Shown: positions 1-10,457, counted from the first letter of the stretch. The stretch is 47,807 nt of DNA from an uncultured Planktomarina sp. (GCA_905182325.1 CAJJBD010000016.1:1-47807), one strand, 5' to 3'. Notes: generated by a model not told the origin, from the sequence alone. Numbers and translations are program-made.

Positions 1-50
1 CGCCGACCTGCCGCAATTCCGTGGGCAGTATATTAAGATGGAGTAAACGG

Positions 51-257
51 ATGGCTACTGGCACCGTAAAATGGTTTAATGCAGACAAAGGTTTTGGATT
101 TATCGCACCCGACAATGGTGGCGAAGACGTGTTTGTACATGTTACAGCAGTACAAAACGCAGGTCTTGATGGTCTAAACGAAAATCAAAAGATTTCTTTT
201 GAAGTGGAAACGGGACGCAATGGCCGTGACGCTGCAACTGATCTTAAAGCTACATAA
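51..257 (+). CDS. cspA: Cold-shock protein, CspA family (first of a tandem pair)
   Basis: A 68-residue single cold-shock domain, the full length of the family. Such proteins bind single-stranded RNA/DNA and act as RNA chaperones. The RNP1-type motif KGFGFI (residues 13-18) and RNP2-type VFVHV (27-31) are visible, as is the family start GTVKWFN. An in-frame start 30 nt upstream exists, but the ATG at 51 follows a GGAG at 40-43 and yields the standard N-terminus MATGTVKWF. The next gene is a near copy 27 nt downstream, and both share one terminator. The family assignment is secure; whether it is cold-induced cannot be told from the sequence. Confidence 0.95.
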   Translation: MATGTVKWFNADKGFGFIAPDNGGEDVFVHVTAVQNAGLDGLNENQKISFEVETGRNGRDAATDLKAT

Positions 258-284
258 AATAATATAGTAATTTGGAGTAAATAG

Positions 285-491
285 ATGGCTAATGGCACCG
301 TAAAATGGTTTAATGCAGACAAAGGCTATGGATTTATAGCGCCCGATAATGGTGGTGCAGATGTTTTTGTACATATTACAGCTGTACAAAACGCAGGTCT
401 GGACGGTCTGAACGAAAATCAGAAAGTTACTTTTGAAGTGGAAACCGGTAATAATGGCCGTGAATCTGCAACTGATTTAAAAGCCACTTAA
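285..491 (+). CDS. cspA: Cold-shock protein, CspA family (second of a tandem pair)
   Basis: A 68-residue cold-shock domain differing from the upstream copy at only about ten positions (for example KGYGFI for KGFGFI, and NNGRES for RNGRDA near the end). The nucleotide similarity extends through the Shine-Dalgarno, which is GGAGTAAA before both starts, so the pair arose by recent tandem duplication. It has the same predicted role as an RNA-binding chaperone. It lies 27 nt after the first copy and 9 nt before a strong hairpin terminator, so the two are probably co-transcribed. Confidence 0.95.
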   Translation: MANGTVKWFNADKGYGFIAPDNGGADVFVHITAVQNAGLDGLNENQKVTFEVETGNNGRESATDLKAT

Positions 492-500
492 AATAATACA

Positions 501-553
501 AAAGGGCCAATTTTGGGTACGATTATTGACGTACATTGAATTGGCCCTTTTTA
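501..553 (+). terminator. Rho-independent terminator after the csp pair
   Basis: A perfect 12-bp stem: AAAGGGCCAATT (501-512) pairs with AATTGGCCCTTT (539-550), followed by further T residues. It ends the csp transcript. Because the stem is also flanked by A residues on its left, it may stop minus-strand transcripts arriving from gltX (which ends at 584) as well. Confidence 0.9.
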
Positions 554-583
554 CATAGAGTTTTATAAAAAAACTCTTGAAAT

Positions 584-1906
584 TTATATTCTATCTTTTA
601 TATTTTTTAAGTACGGGAGTAAGGCTCCCATATCTGGTCCATGAGACATACCAGTAAGCGCTCTTCTCAACGGCATAAATAAGTTCTTACCTTTGCGGCC
701 AGTTGCTTCTTGGACGAGTTTCGTCCAGATGCTCCAAGTATCAGAACTAAAAGGTTGTACTGGAAGCATCGCGATAGCTTCTAATACAAACTCACGATCT
801 TGTTCCTCAATCTGTGGATCAGTACCTTGTTCCATTAAATCCCACCACATCTGCAAATCGTTCAAACTTGAAATATTCATACGAACAACATTCCAAAAGC
901 CTTCAGCCTTTTCAGTAGGTACACCTATATTAGAAATATCCGTAGCCACGTCAGAAACGCTCAATCCTTGTAGGTATTTAGCCGTTAATGGTATTAAATC
1001 CGCTTTATCAAATTTTGTTGGTGCCGCTCCAAATTTTTCTAAATCAAACTCAGACATAATCTCGGCCATGGAACCTCTTAGTTCCACTGGGTCTGACGAC
1101 CCCAACTTAGCCAAGTGACTGAGAAGTGCCATCGGCTGCACTCCAGCCTCGCGCATATCACGCAACGCTAGTGAACCCAATCGCTTAGAAAGCCCATCTC
1201 CCTTGGGACCAGTTAGTAAAGAGTGATGCGCAAATTGTGGTACATTTCCCCCAATAGACTGGATAATTTGAATTTGGGTAGCGGTATTCGTCACATGATC
1301 TGAACCGCGAACTACGTGAGTAACACCCATGTCGGTATCATCACAGATTGAAGCTAAGGTATAAAGAACTTGCCCATCTCCACGAATAAGAACTGGATCA
1401 CTCACAGACGCTGCATCAATAGACAAATTTCCAAGAATTTGATCAGTCCAATCAACCCTCGATTGGTCCAACTTAAAACGCCAATGACCATCCGTTTTTT
1501 TACGCAGAACACCTCTTTCAGTTTCAGATAGAGCAAGGGCTGAACGATCGTAAACGGGTGGTTTGCCCATATTTAATTGTTTTTTTCGTTTAAGATCTAA
1601 TTCTATCGAAGACTCAAAGCATTCGTAAAACTTACCAATCTCACACAGCTTTTTTGCGATTTCTGCATAACGTTCTAATCTGCTAGATTGATACTCAATC
1701 TTGTCCCAGTAAAGTCCAAGCCACTCCATATCTCTCTTGATTGAGTCAACATATTCAGGCTTGGAGCGTTGTGGATCTGTATCATCTATCCGGAGAATGA
1801 ACTTTCCACTCTCGCGCCGTGCTATTAAATAATTAAAAAGCGCGGTCCTTAGGTTTCCGACATGTAAGTGGCCAGTAGGTGAGGGTGCAAAACGAGTAGT
1901 AGTCAT
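584..1906 (-). CDS. gltX: Glutamate--tRNA ligase (short, GltX type)
   Basis: Class I aminoacyl-tRNA synthetase of 440 residues that charges tRNA(Glu), or both tRNA(Glu) and tRNA(Gln) if it is non-discriminating. The HIGH-type signature is at residues 7-18 (APSPTGHLHVGN) and the KMSKS-type loop at 239-245 (LSKRLGS). RIDDTD (39-44) is a typical GlxRS motif. The start at 1906 is preferred over an in-frame codon 18 nt upstream because AGGAG precedes it and the protein then begins MTTTRFAPSPTG. Many alphaproteobacteria carry two GltX paralogues, one acting on tRNA(Gln) for the amidotransferase route; which one this is cannot be decided here. Confidence 0.93.
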   Translation of the reverse strand: MTTTRFAPSPTGHLHVGNLRTALFNYLIARRESGKFILRIDDTDPQRSKPEYVDSIKRDMEWLGLYWDKIEYQSSRLERYAEIAKKLCEIGKFYECFESSIELDLKRKKQLNMGKPPVYDRSALALSETERGVLRKKTDGHWRFKLDQSRVDWTDQILGNLSIDAASVSDPVLIRGDGQVLYTLASICDDTDMGVTHVVRGSDHVTNTATQIQIIQSIGGNVPQFAHHSLLTGPKGDGLSKRLGSLALRDMREAGVQPMALLSHLAKLGSSDPVELRGSMAEIMSEFDLEKFGAAPTKFDKADLIPLTAKYLQGLSVSDVATDISNIGVPTEKAEGFWNVVRMNISSLNDLQMWWDLMEQGTDPQIEEQDREFVLEAIAMLPVQPFSSDTWSIWTKLVQEATGRKGKNLFMPLRRALTGMSHGPDMGALLPYLKNIKDRI

Positions 1907-2043
1907 AAATGTCTCCTGTTGCACTTTCTTTACGCAGAGAGTTTCGGCGTTGTCCAGATTATTGGGCGTATAGGAAATTACTTGACCAATGGCACAATTT
2001 CAAATTTTGCCAAATATTCGATAATTCTCTCTAACACACATGT

Positions 2044-3702
2044 TCAAGACTTATCGCGCCAATGGTTGGAAATCGGATATCTTCTATCTAACCAAAATGC
2101 GCGCTCTGAGAGACGGGTCCCTGGAGCCGCTTGAAAGCGCTTATACTCACTGACATACAACAAGTTTTCAACTTTTTTTACAATATTGCAATCGTAACCA
2201 GCTGCTACACAGTCTGAAACACCCGCATCCTGATCTACCAACATTGTCAGAATACCATCCAGAATGTGGTAAGGTGGCAATGTATCGTCATCTCTTTGAT
2301 TATCACGTAGCTCAGCACTGGGCGGCTTTTCTATTATACGTGGATCAATCACCACACCCATTGGGCCCATCATCCAATGGCAATGGTGTTCGTTGCGCCA
2401 CTTGCATATTTCAAAAACACGGGTCTTGTAGAGATCTTTAATTGGATTAAATCCTCCAGACATGTCGCCATAAATAGTTGAATAACCAACCGCTACTTCA
2501 GATTTATTACCAGTCGTTAGCAACATATGCCCATACTTGTTTGATAGAGCCATTAATAACAAACCGCGTAAGCGCGATTGGATGTTCTCTTCCGCCAGGC
2601 CTGGGTTCTTAGTAAAAAAATCTTCTCCCAATACTTCATTTATCGATGACCTTGGTATCTCTATCGGTACTGTTCTAAGAGTTACTCCAAGGACATCAGC
2701 CACAGCCGCAGCGTCATCAAGTGAGTTTTGGCTCGTATATTCCGATGGCAACATCACACAGTGAACGTTTTGTGGGCCTAGGGCATCCGTTGCAATAGCG
2801 GTAACGATTGAAGAATCAATTCCACCAGAAAGCCCTATAATTACTGAAGAAAATCCTGTTTTTTGAACATAATCACGCAATGATAAAACCATGGCAGCAT
2901 AATCTTGCTCCAGCGAAGTTTTGGATATTGCAAGCTGTCCTGTTAACGCATGCCAGTCATCACCCTTCTTTTCAAATTTGACATGCGCTATGGATTCTTC
3001 AAACTGTGGAAGCGATACAGCCAACTCACCACCCCGGTTCAATACAAATGAGCCTCCATCAAATACTTGATCATCTTGACCTCCAACCATATTTAAATAA
3101 ACGAGTGGCAATCGGGTTTCTACAACTCTAGCCACCATCTGAGTTATACGAGCGTCCATTTTGTTACGGGCATAGGGTGAGCCATTCGGAACAAATAAAA
3201 CCTCAGCACCAGATTCAAAAAGAGCCTCCGGCACGTCTGCGTGCCAGGCGTCCTCACAGATAGGTGTACCAATTCGCAATGGTCCAACCTTATACGGCCC
3301 TGAAATGTTAGATTTTTGATAGAGACGCACCTCATCAAAAACTCCTTCATTCGGCAATATATGTTTCTTGATAATGTTCTGAACTGCGCCAAAGGCTAAA
3401 ACATAAAAAGCATTATAAAGCCCTGTAACGTCCTGAAATGGAGCACCTATGCCAATTACCGGACCATCCCCACATTTTTCAGCAAGAAGATTAATATGAA
3501 ATGTTACGTCTTGAACAAAGGAAGGTTTCACAACCAGATCTTGCAATTGGTAGCCTGTAACAAACATCTCAGGTAACATCAGCATATCAGACTTGGCCTC
3601 TTTTGCCTCATCCCAAGCACTAAAAACTTTATCACAGTTTCCTGAAATATCCCCAACCGTCGCATTTAGTTGTGCCATTGTCAGTTGGAATTTTTTTGTC
3701 AT
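2044..3702 (-). CDS. nadE: Glutamine-dependent NAD+ synthetase
   Basis: Catalyses the last step of NAD biosynthesis, amidating nicotinate adenine dinucleotide using ammonia released from glutamine. The protein has 552 residues. The N-terminal nitrilase/glutaminase domain (about 1-260) shows the Glu-Lys-Cys triad in PEMF (E45), K113 and ICEDAW (C149). The C-terminal synthetase domain carries the PP-loop SGGIDSS (292-298). The ATG at 3702 is preferred over one 33 nt upstream because it gives the standard start MTKKFQLTMAQLN and has a GAG-type ribosome site. It lies upstream of gltX on the same strand with 137 nt between them. Confidence 0.95.
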   Translation of the reverse strand: MTKKFQLTMAQLNATVGDISGNCDKVFSAWDEAKEAKSDMLMLPEMFVTGYQLQDLVVKPSFVQDVTFHINLLAEKCGDGPVIGIGAPFQDVTGLYNAFYVLAFGAVQNIIKKHILPNEGVFDEVRLYQKSNISGPYKVGPLRIGTPICEDAWHADVPEALFESGAEVLFVPNGSPYARNKMDARITQMVARVVETRLPLVYLNMVGGQDDQVFDGGSFVLNRGGELAVSLPQFEESIAHVKFEKKGDDWHALTGQLAISKTSLEQDYAAMVLSLRDYVQKTGFSSVIIGLSGGIDSSIVTAIATDALGPQNVHCVMLPSEYTSQNSLDDAAAVADVLGVTLRTVPIEIPRSSINEVLGEDFFTKNPGLAEENIQSRLRGLLLMALSNKYGHMLLTTGNKSEVAVGYSTIYGDMSGGFNPIKDLYKTRVFEICKWRNEHHCHWMMGPMGVVIDPRIIEKPPSAELRDNQRDDDTLPPYHILDGILTMLVDQDAGVSDCVAAGYDCNIVKKVENLLYVSEYKRFQAAPGTRLSERAFWLDRRYPISNHWRDKS

Positions 3703-3881
3703 CAGTTCGCTCAATTCTGCAAATATGCCCCTCATCTAACAGACAACTACCAATGGAAAAGGACAATCAGTCACTCGAGTGCTGAAAGGCGTTGCTCTAC
3801 TCGATTAGGCTTATTAGTATCAATGATATACGATATAGTCCAAAACGTATTTTGGGCCATAGTTTTAGGGGAAAGTTTTTG

Positions 3882-5279
3882 ATGCTTATTAGGATCTCAG
3901 CGTTAGTTTTTGTAACCACGTTAGTTGCCTTTTCTGGAGCAGCTTTTGGCCAGTCTGCGAGTGTGCAAACTAAACAGTATGAGAATGGTGGTTTATACAA
4001 AGGCACCTTCAAGAATGGGCGGCAACACGGATATGGGACATATAGCTTGCCATCTGGATATGAATACGCAGGGGAATGGGAAAATGGGCAGGCGGTGGGT
4101 GAAGGTATTGCAAAGTTTTCTAATGGTTCCACTTACAAAGGTACCTTTGCAAACGGAAAACCGAATGGAATTGGTACAATTAACTACGCGGATGGTGGGA
4201 AATATAGCGGTGTTTGGGTTAAAGCTCAAATTGAAGGCCAGGGTATTGCAGAATACCCAGATGGAACTCGCTACGAAGGTAACTTCATTGCCAATAAGTA
4301 TCACGGGCAAGGGATTTTAATTTCAGAAAGTGGCTACAGATATGAAGGTGCGTGGGACAATGGTAGTAAAGAAGGCTTGGGAACAATAACTTATGCAGAT
4401 GGAGCAATTTACAGTGGTTGGTTGGTTGACGATAAACGTGCCGGCAAGGGATCATTAACCACACCAGATGGATTAATTCTATTAGGTGAATGGAACAATG
4501 GTGAATTCAATGGCAAAGGTACTATCACACAACCAAACGGCGATGTTTATTACGGCAATATTACAGACGGAGTACAAGAGGGCGCCGGCGAAGCCACATA
4601 TTCTAACGGCGATGTCTATAAAGGACAATTTAGCAATGGTTTTCGTCAAGGTTACGGAGAATTAATCGGTGTTGATAGCTACCATTTTGTAGGTGATTGG
4701 TTCGAAGGGGAAATAGAGGGTTTGGGCACCGAGACCTACCCCGATGGCTCTGTTTATAAGGGGGAGTTTATTTCCAACTTGGCAGATGGAAACGGTGAAA
4801 TTACTTATGCTAATGGCGCAACCTACAAAGGCAAATGGAAAGCTGGGGTAGTAGACGGCAAGGGTATCTCAACATACCCAAATGGTATGATCTATGACGG
4901 TAACTTTAAAAATGGCAAAATACATGGTTTTGGTCTGATGATTTTCAGTGACAGCTACAGATATGAAGGATTTTGGGAAAATGGAGAACGTCACGGCGTA
5001 GGAAAAGTAGCATATCGAGATGGCACAACCTATGAAGGCGAGTTTGAGGCAGGCCAACGTTCAGGCAAAGGCATAATGCAAATGCAGGATGGCTTTGAGT
5101 ATAGGGGACAATGGCTATCCGGTGAAATGCATGGATCAGGCATCGCAAAGTATGCAAATGGAGATGTTTACGACGGCAACTTTTTTGCAGGTCGGCGTCA
5201 GGGCCAAGGCTCAATGATATATGCCACGGGGGTTGCTACAGGTGGAATTTGGACTGATGGAACCCTGGAAGCTGATTAG
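3882..5279 (+). CDS. Exported MORN-repeat protein (about 18 repeats)
   Basis: A 465-residue protein with an N-terminal signal peptide (about residues 1-24: basic MLIR, hydrophobic core, AFGQ as likely cleavage region). About 18 consecutive 23-residue MORN repeats of the pattern YxGxFxNGxxxGxGxxxYxDG run nearly to the C-terminus. MORN repeats form elongated beta-hairpin arrays; in eukaryotes they are tied to membranes and lipids, while most bacterial ones have no known role. The ATG at 3882 follows AGGGGAAAG, and an upstream in-frame extension of 90 nt would bury the signal peptide. No catalytic domain is present. It stands alone on the plus strand between nadE and a convergent dehydrogenase gene. 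Confidence 0.85.
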   Translation: MLIRISALVFVTTLVAFSGAAFGQSASVQTKQYENGGLYKGTFKNGRQHGYGTYSLPSGYEYAGEWENGQAVGEGIAKFSNGSTYKGTFANGKPNGIGTINYADGGKYSGVWVKAQIEGQGIAEYPDGTRYEGNFIANKYHGQGILISESGYRYEGAWDNGSKEGLGTITYADGAIYSGWLVDDKRAGKGSLTTPDGLILLGEWNNGEFNGKGTITQPNGDVYYGNITDGVQEGAGEATYSNGDVYKGQFSNGFRQGYGELIGVDSYHFVGDWFEGEIEGLGTETYPDGSVYKGEFISNLADGNGEITYANGATYKGKWKAGVVDGKGISTYPNGMIYDGNFKNGKIHGFGLMIFSDSYRYEGFWENGERHGVGKVAYRDGTTYEGEFEAGQRSGKGIMQMQDGFEYRGQWLSGEMHGSGIAKYANGDVYDGNFFAGRRQGQGSMIYATGVATGGIWTDGTLEAD

Positions 5280-5328
5280 CCCGCAATAGTTCAGGATTGA
5301 AAAAAGTTTTTTAGCAGTTTGTGAGTAA

Positions 5329-5994
5329 TTACCACGGAACTGGTAGGCCATTTTGATCAAAAAAATTGCCTGAATCCTCAGCGCCGCAGTTTTCAATCAC
5401 ATTAAATAAAATAGGCGCCGTTTCAGAGGCAGAAGATGAAGGGTGCCCAGCAGCAAATTGTTTAGTTAGCGGCGTATCGACCGTACCTGGGTGCAGAGAG
5501 AAACACGCCAATTGTGGATGGCTCCGAGCAAATTCAATCGATGCTGTATGAACAACTTGATTTAACGCCGCCTTAGAGGCCCTGTAAGAAATCCAGCCCC
5601 CAAGCCGATTATCTCCTATCGAACCGACCCTCGCCGAAAGTACGGCTATACGAGCCGGACAATCTTTCGGTATCAAACGAGCAATGTTGCTAAGTACAAG
5701 CGCCGGGCCAATAGCATTTATTTGCATTTGCTCAGCCATCCCTTGAGAAGTAAGTGACCGAATAGTTTTCTCTGGGCCATATCCATTAAATGTCAAAGCA
5801 CCAGTAGCTATAATGACTGTTTCGAATATACCTTCTATTGAACTCAACGTTTTTTGTATTGTTTCAGGTTCATTAAAATCCAGCCCATGAAGGCTTCGCG
5901 ATACACCCAAGCAGTTCCATTTACGAAATGAATACTCGCTCTCCAGTGACGCTCCAATACCGCCAGAATTCCCAATTATCAAAACACGTTTCAT
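5329..5994 (-). CDS. Short-chain dehydrogenase/reductase (CsgA/C-factor-like)
   Basis: A 221-residue NAD(P)-dependent SDR with a Rossmann fold. The nucleotide motif is GNSGGIG (residues 8-14). The catalytic tetrad region shows VLSARVGS and YRASK (Tyr and Lys of YxxxK). The sequence around ASKAALNQ and LHPGTVDTPL resembles the short SDR subgroup annotated as C-factor/CsgA-like. The ATG at 5994 gives the compact start MKRVLIIGNSGG; an in-frame start lies 18 nt upstream. The substrate is unknown. It is convergent with the MORN gene and diverges from leuA. Confidence 0.85.
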   Translation of the reverse strand: MKRVLIIGNSGGIGASLESEYSFRKWNCLGVSRSLHGLDFNEPETIQKTLSSIEGIFETVIIATGALTFNGYGPEKTIRSLTSQGMAEQMQINAIGPALVLSNIARLIPKDCPARIAVLSARVGSIGDNRLGGWISYRASKAALNQVVHTASIEFARSHPQLACFSLHPGTVDTPLTKQFAAGHPSSSASETAPILFNVIENCGAEDSGNFFDQNGLPVPW

Positions 5995-6183
5995 ATTGGT
6001 TACATAGACCACAAGAAAACGAAGGCCAATAAATTCTAAATTATTTTTAAATAATCGTAAATTTTATTAATAAGGATAGATCTTAACCTCCATTTTTCTC
6101 TTCCAATTTATAAAACTACAGGTATATTTAATTTATGGAAAAATTTGTTTATCAAAATTTACTTCTAGATCTCAGCTTGCGCT

Positions 6184-6210
6184 GAGCGTGCTTTTAGGTG
6201 CGAGACGCTC
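6184..6210 (+). promoter_or_regulatory. Possible leader hairpin upstream of leuA
   Basis: In the 268-nt divergent region between the SDR and leuA, GAGCGT (6184-6189) can pair with ACGCTC (6205-6210). The flanking T/A pair makes it a 7-bp stem with a loop of about 15 nt. It sits about 50 nt before the leuA start. No T-run follows and I see no leucine-rich leader peptide, so it is not a clear attenuator. It may be a leader structure or chance. Confidence 0.25.
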
Positions 6211-6262
6211 AATTTAGCCCAGCACCCCCACTATTAAAATTTAAAAATAAAAGAGCGTTCCT

Positions 6263-7828
6263 ATGACACAAGATAGTGTAGTTATTTTTGATACAACATT
6301 GCGCGACGGCGAACAAAGCCCTGGCGCAACGATGACCCACGCAGAAAAACTTGAAATAGCTGAAATGCTAGATGATATGGGCGTTGACATTATCGAGGCA
6401 GGTTTTCCAATCGCTTCCGAGGGTGATTTCAATGCTGTAAGTGAAATTTCAAAACGTAGCAGAAATTCAGTAATCTGTGGACTAGCTCGTGCTAATTTAA
6501 AAGATATTGATCGCTGTGCCGAAGCTATCCAACACGCATCTCAGCCACGAATTCATACATTCATTGGAACCTCTCCACTTCACCGGGCCATCCCAAATTT
6601 AACCAAAGATGAAATGGCTGAGCGTATCCATACCACAGTAACGCACGCACGAAATTTATGTGACAATGTTCAATGGTCACCAATGGATGCTACACGTACT
6701 GAATATGATTATCTCTGCCGAACAATTGAAATAGCTATCAACGCTGGCGCCACAACAATCAACATTCCAGATACCGTGGGCTATACTGCGCCAAAAGAAA
6801 GTGCCGATCTAATAGCACAACTAATTTTAGATATTCCACGCTCTAACGAAGTTATTTTCGCGACCCATTGTCATAATGATCTCGGAATGGCCACAGCTAA
6901 TTCGCTTGCAGCCGTTAGTGCTGGAGCACGTCAAATAGAATGTACAATCAATGGTTTAGGGGAGCGAGCTGGGAACACCGCATTGGAAGAAGTTGTGATG
7001 GCGTTAAAGGTCCGAAACGACATTTTCCCTTACCAAACTCGTGTTGATAGTACTAAGATAATGGCAATCAGTCGGCGTGTAGCAACAGTTTCAGGGTTTT
7101 CTGTTCAGTTTAACAAAGCCATAGTTGGAAAAAATGCCTTCGCGCATGAAAGTGGGATTCATCAGGACGGCATGTTAAAAAATGCAAAAACATTTGAGAT
7201 AATGCGACCTGAGGATGTAGGGCTATCAGAAACTAATCTGGTCATGGGTAAACATTCTGGCCGAGCCGCTTTGCGTTCTAAACTCAAAGATCTAGGTATA
7301 GTGTTAGCAGATAATCAACTCAATGACGTTTTTATTCGGTTTAAGAGTCTCGCTGATATTAAAAAGGAAGTTTTTGACGATGACCTAATTGCATTAGTTG
7401 GTGAGGATGCTGGCGACAATCAATCATACAAACTAGGTCTTAAATCTTTGCATGTTGTTTGTGGGACAGAGGGACCACAACAGGCAAATTTAGAGTTAAA
7501 AATTGACAATGAGAGCCATTTTGTCACAGCCACTGGTGACGGCCCAGTAGACGCAACTTTTAATGCAGTAAAAGAATTATTCCCACATACCGCAAAGTTG
7601 CAATTATATCAGGTGCATGCGGTAACCGAAGGAACAGACGCTCAGGCGACAGTTACCGTTAGGATGGAAGAGGACGGAAAAATTGCAACAGGACAGTCTG
7701 CTGATACAGATACCGTCGTGGCTTCAGCAAAAGCATATATTAATGCGCTTAACAGACTAATCATTAGGCGAGAGAAATCAGCACCAAATGAAGATTTTAA
7801 GTCAGTTTCGTATAAAGACGCAGGCTAA
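6263..7828 (+). CDS. leuA: 2-isopropylmalate synthase
   Basis: Condenses acetyl-CoA with 2-oxoisovalerate, the committed step of leucine biosynthesis. The protein is 521 residues, close to the usual length. The catalytic TIM barrel opens with DTTLRDGEQSPG (10-21), and the metal ligands are in THCHNDLG (H202, H204). The GxGERAGN segment (231-238) and ESGIHQDG follow. The C-terminal part (about 390-510) has the regulatory LeuA dimer domain through which leucine inhibits the enzyme. The ATG at 6263 follows a GAGCG ribosome site. It is a single gene with no leuB/C/D neighbours in the window. Confidence 0.96.
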   Translation: MTQDSVVIFDTTLRDGEQSPGATMTHAEKLEIAEMLDDMGVDIIEAGFPIASEGDFNAVSEISKRSRNSVICGLARANLKDIDRCAEAIQHASQPRIHTFIGTSPLHRAIPNLTKDEMAERIHTTVTHARNLCDNVQWSPMDATRTEYDYLCRTIEIAINAGATTINIPDTVGYTAPKESADLIAQLILDIPRSNEVIFATHCHNDLGMATANSLAAVSAGARQIECTINGLGERAGNTALEEVVMALKVRNDIFPYQTRVDSTKIMAISRRVATVSGFSVQFNKAIVGKNAFAHESGIHQDGMLKNAKTFEIMRPEDVGLSETNLVMGKHSGRAALRSKLKDLGIVLADNQLNDVFIRFKSLADIKKEVFDDDLIALVGEDAGDNQSYKLGLKSLHVVCGTEGPQQANLELKIDNESHFVTATGDGPVDATFNAVKELFPHTAKLQLYQVHAVTEGTDAQATVTVRMEEDGKIATGQSADTDTVVASAKAYINALNRLIIRREKSAPNEDFKSVSYKDAG

Positions 7829-7952
7829 TCTTCGCGCAGCGACTCATCCTAATGCGTTAAAGCACAAAAAGCTAGGTATGCGCCCTTGGAAACAGGTCTT
7901 GGGGTGTTTATAAGAAAATTAGTTTAACTATCAGAATCGCAAGCAAAATTAA

Positions 7953-9005
<1,053 letters not shown>

Positions 9006-9037
9006 ACGCTCATACGTTCAAACCACCAGGTAAGCTT

Positions 9038-9928
9038 ATGTCACGGCACAGGAAAAATACAGATGGATACTCGACGGTCGCATATAGGCTGATAATGGGA
9101 GTATTGGTTGCTTTCCTTTTAGGAATATTTTTATTTTGGCGTATTGATAGCCCTCGGGTTGAGCAAGTGCGAATGAATATAATTGATAAAGTTGTTCCAA
9201 GCTTTTCTTGGGTGGGCCTTCCATTGGCTAAAGCTTTTGACTTACTTCTATCAGCCAAAAGTTATGAGAAAATTTATCAACAAAATCAAAATTTACGCCG
9301 TGAATTGCAACAAATGAAGGCATGGAAAGAAGCAGCGCTTCAACGCGAACAAGAGAATGCAAAACTTTTAGATCTGAATAAGGTTCGACTAGACCCCAAA
9401 TTTACAAGAATTACAGGAGTTGTTTTAGCTGACAGTGGTGGGCCCTTTAGAAAAACTGTTCTTCTAAATATTGGCACACGTGACGGAATCATGGATGGAT
9501 GGGCCGCCATGGACGGTCTCGGTTTAGTTGGACGTATTTCTGGAGTTGCTAACAAAACATCCCGTGTAGTTTTGCTTGGGGACACATCTAGCAGGATAGC
9601 AGTGACTATTGATTCAGGGGGTCAAAGGGCCATAATTGTGGGCGACAACACTAGCCATCCTACTATTCAGTTTCTAGAATATCCTGAAACTGTTCGCCCA
9701 GGAGACAGGGTAATAACTTCTGGCGACGGTGGCGTCTTTCCACCTGGGATTTTAGTTGGACAAGTAATAAAGTCCCAATTTGGAAAACTTCGGGTAATGC
9801 CTGCAGCAGATATACAAAGATTAGAATTTCTCCGAATAATCAGACATCAGGCCAGAGAAAAAATTACAACAACAGGTAGCTTAGTGGGGCTTCCCACCAT
9901 TAGACCGGGCCCTCCAAAAGATGAATGA
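9038..9928 (+). CDS. mreC: Rod shape-determining protein MreC
   Basis: Inner-membrane elongasome protein linking MreB to the periplasmic PBP2/RodA machine. The protein is 296 residues, with a short basic cytoplasmic tail, one transmembrane helix (about 20-38), a coiled-coil stretch rich in Gln/Glu (about 80-115) and the beta-rich MreC domain (about 120-275). It begins 32 nt after mreB with AGGTAAGC as ribosome site and overlaps mreD by 8 nt, implying translational coupling. Confidence 0.95.
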   Translation: MSRHRKNTDGYSTVAYRLIMGVLVAFLLGIFLFWRIDSPRVEQVRMNIIDKVVPSFSWVGLPLAKAFDLLLSAKSYEKIYQQNQNLRRELQQMKAWKEAALQREQENAKLLDLNKVRLDPKFTRITGVVLADSGGPFRKTVLLNIGTRDGIMDGWAAMDGLGLVGRISGVANKTSRVVLLGDTSSRIAVTIDSGGQRAIIVGDNTSHPTIQFLEYPETVRPGDRVITSGDGGVFPPGILVGQVIKSQFGKLRVMPAADIQRLEFLRIIRHQAREKITTTGSLVGLPTIRPGPPKDE

Positions 9929-10457
9929 TCTTCCAAACCGTTTATTGCGGCTAAGATGCTGCTTTTTAGTGATCACAACCTTTTTGGTAATGTTACAAAC
10001 ATTACCCATTCAAACTGGATTTAACCATATTTTCATCCCAGATATTTTATTGGTCATGACATTTTCTTGGGTAATGCAACGGCCAGATATAATAGGGCCA
10101 ATACTTTTAACAATAGCACTTTTATTTGCGGATTTTATATTACAGCGACCACCCGGGCTGTGGACCCTTATAGTTCTTTTTGGCGGTATGTTTTTACGAA
10201 TGCGATCGATTAGATTTAAAGAAGTGGTTTTTATTTATGAATGGGCAACAGTATCAGTAGTCATCATTTTTTGTTACACCTTACAAAATGTCTCAATGAG
10301 GCTTGCGTTTCTTACCCCCTACGATTTTAAGCTTACATCAATTCAAGCATTAACAGCGGTCTTGTTCTATCCAATTTGTGCGTGGTTATTCAGACCTATG
10401 CTGAAGGCTCGAGGTGTTTACAATTCGCAGAAGCAGGCGGATCGGGTCGCTGAATGA
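9921..10457 (+). CDS. mreD: Rod shape-determining protein MreD
   Basis: A polytopic membrane protein of 178 residues with about five hydrophobic segments, matching MreD in size and position between mreC and mrdA. It is part of the elongasome. Sequence conservation in this family is low, so the call rests on length, topology and operon place. It overlaps mreC by 8 nt at its start and mrdA by an ATGA at its end. Confidence 0.9.
   Translation: MNDLPNRLLRLRCCFLVITTFLVMLQTLPIQTGFNHIFIPDILLVMTFSWVMQRPDIIGPILLTIALLFADFILQRPPGLWTLIVLFGGMFLRMRSIRFKEVVFIYEWATVSVVIIFCYTLQNVSMRLAFLTPYDFKLTSIQALTAVLFYPICAWLFRPMLKARGVYNSQKQADRVAE

Noticed and set aside
693-1118. 141-residue plus-strand frame opposite gltX.
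   Set aside because: It lies wholly antisense to a well-conserved gene and its protein has no recognisable pattern; a shadow frame.
3925-4320. Long alternative frames inside the MORN gene on both strands.
   Set aside because: The repeats create periodic open frames in other phases; none has export signals or sensible composition.
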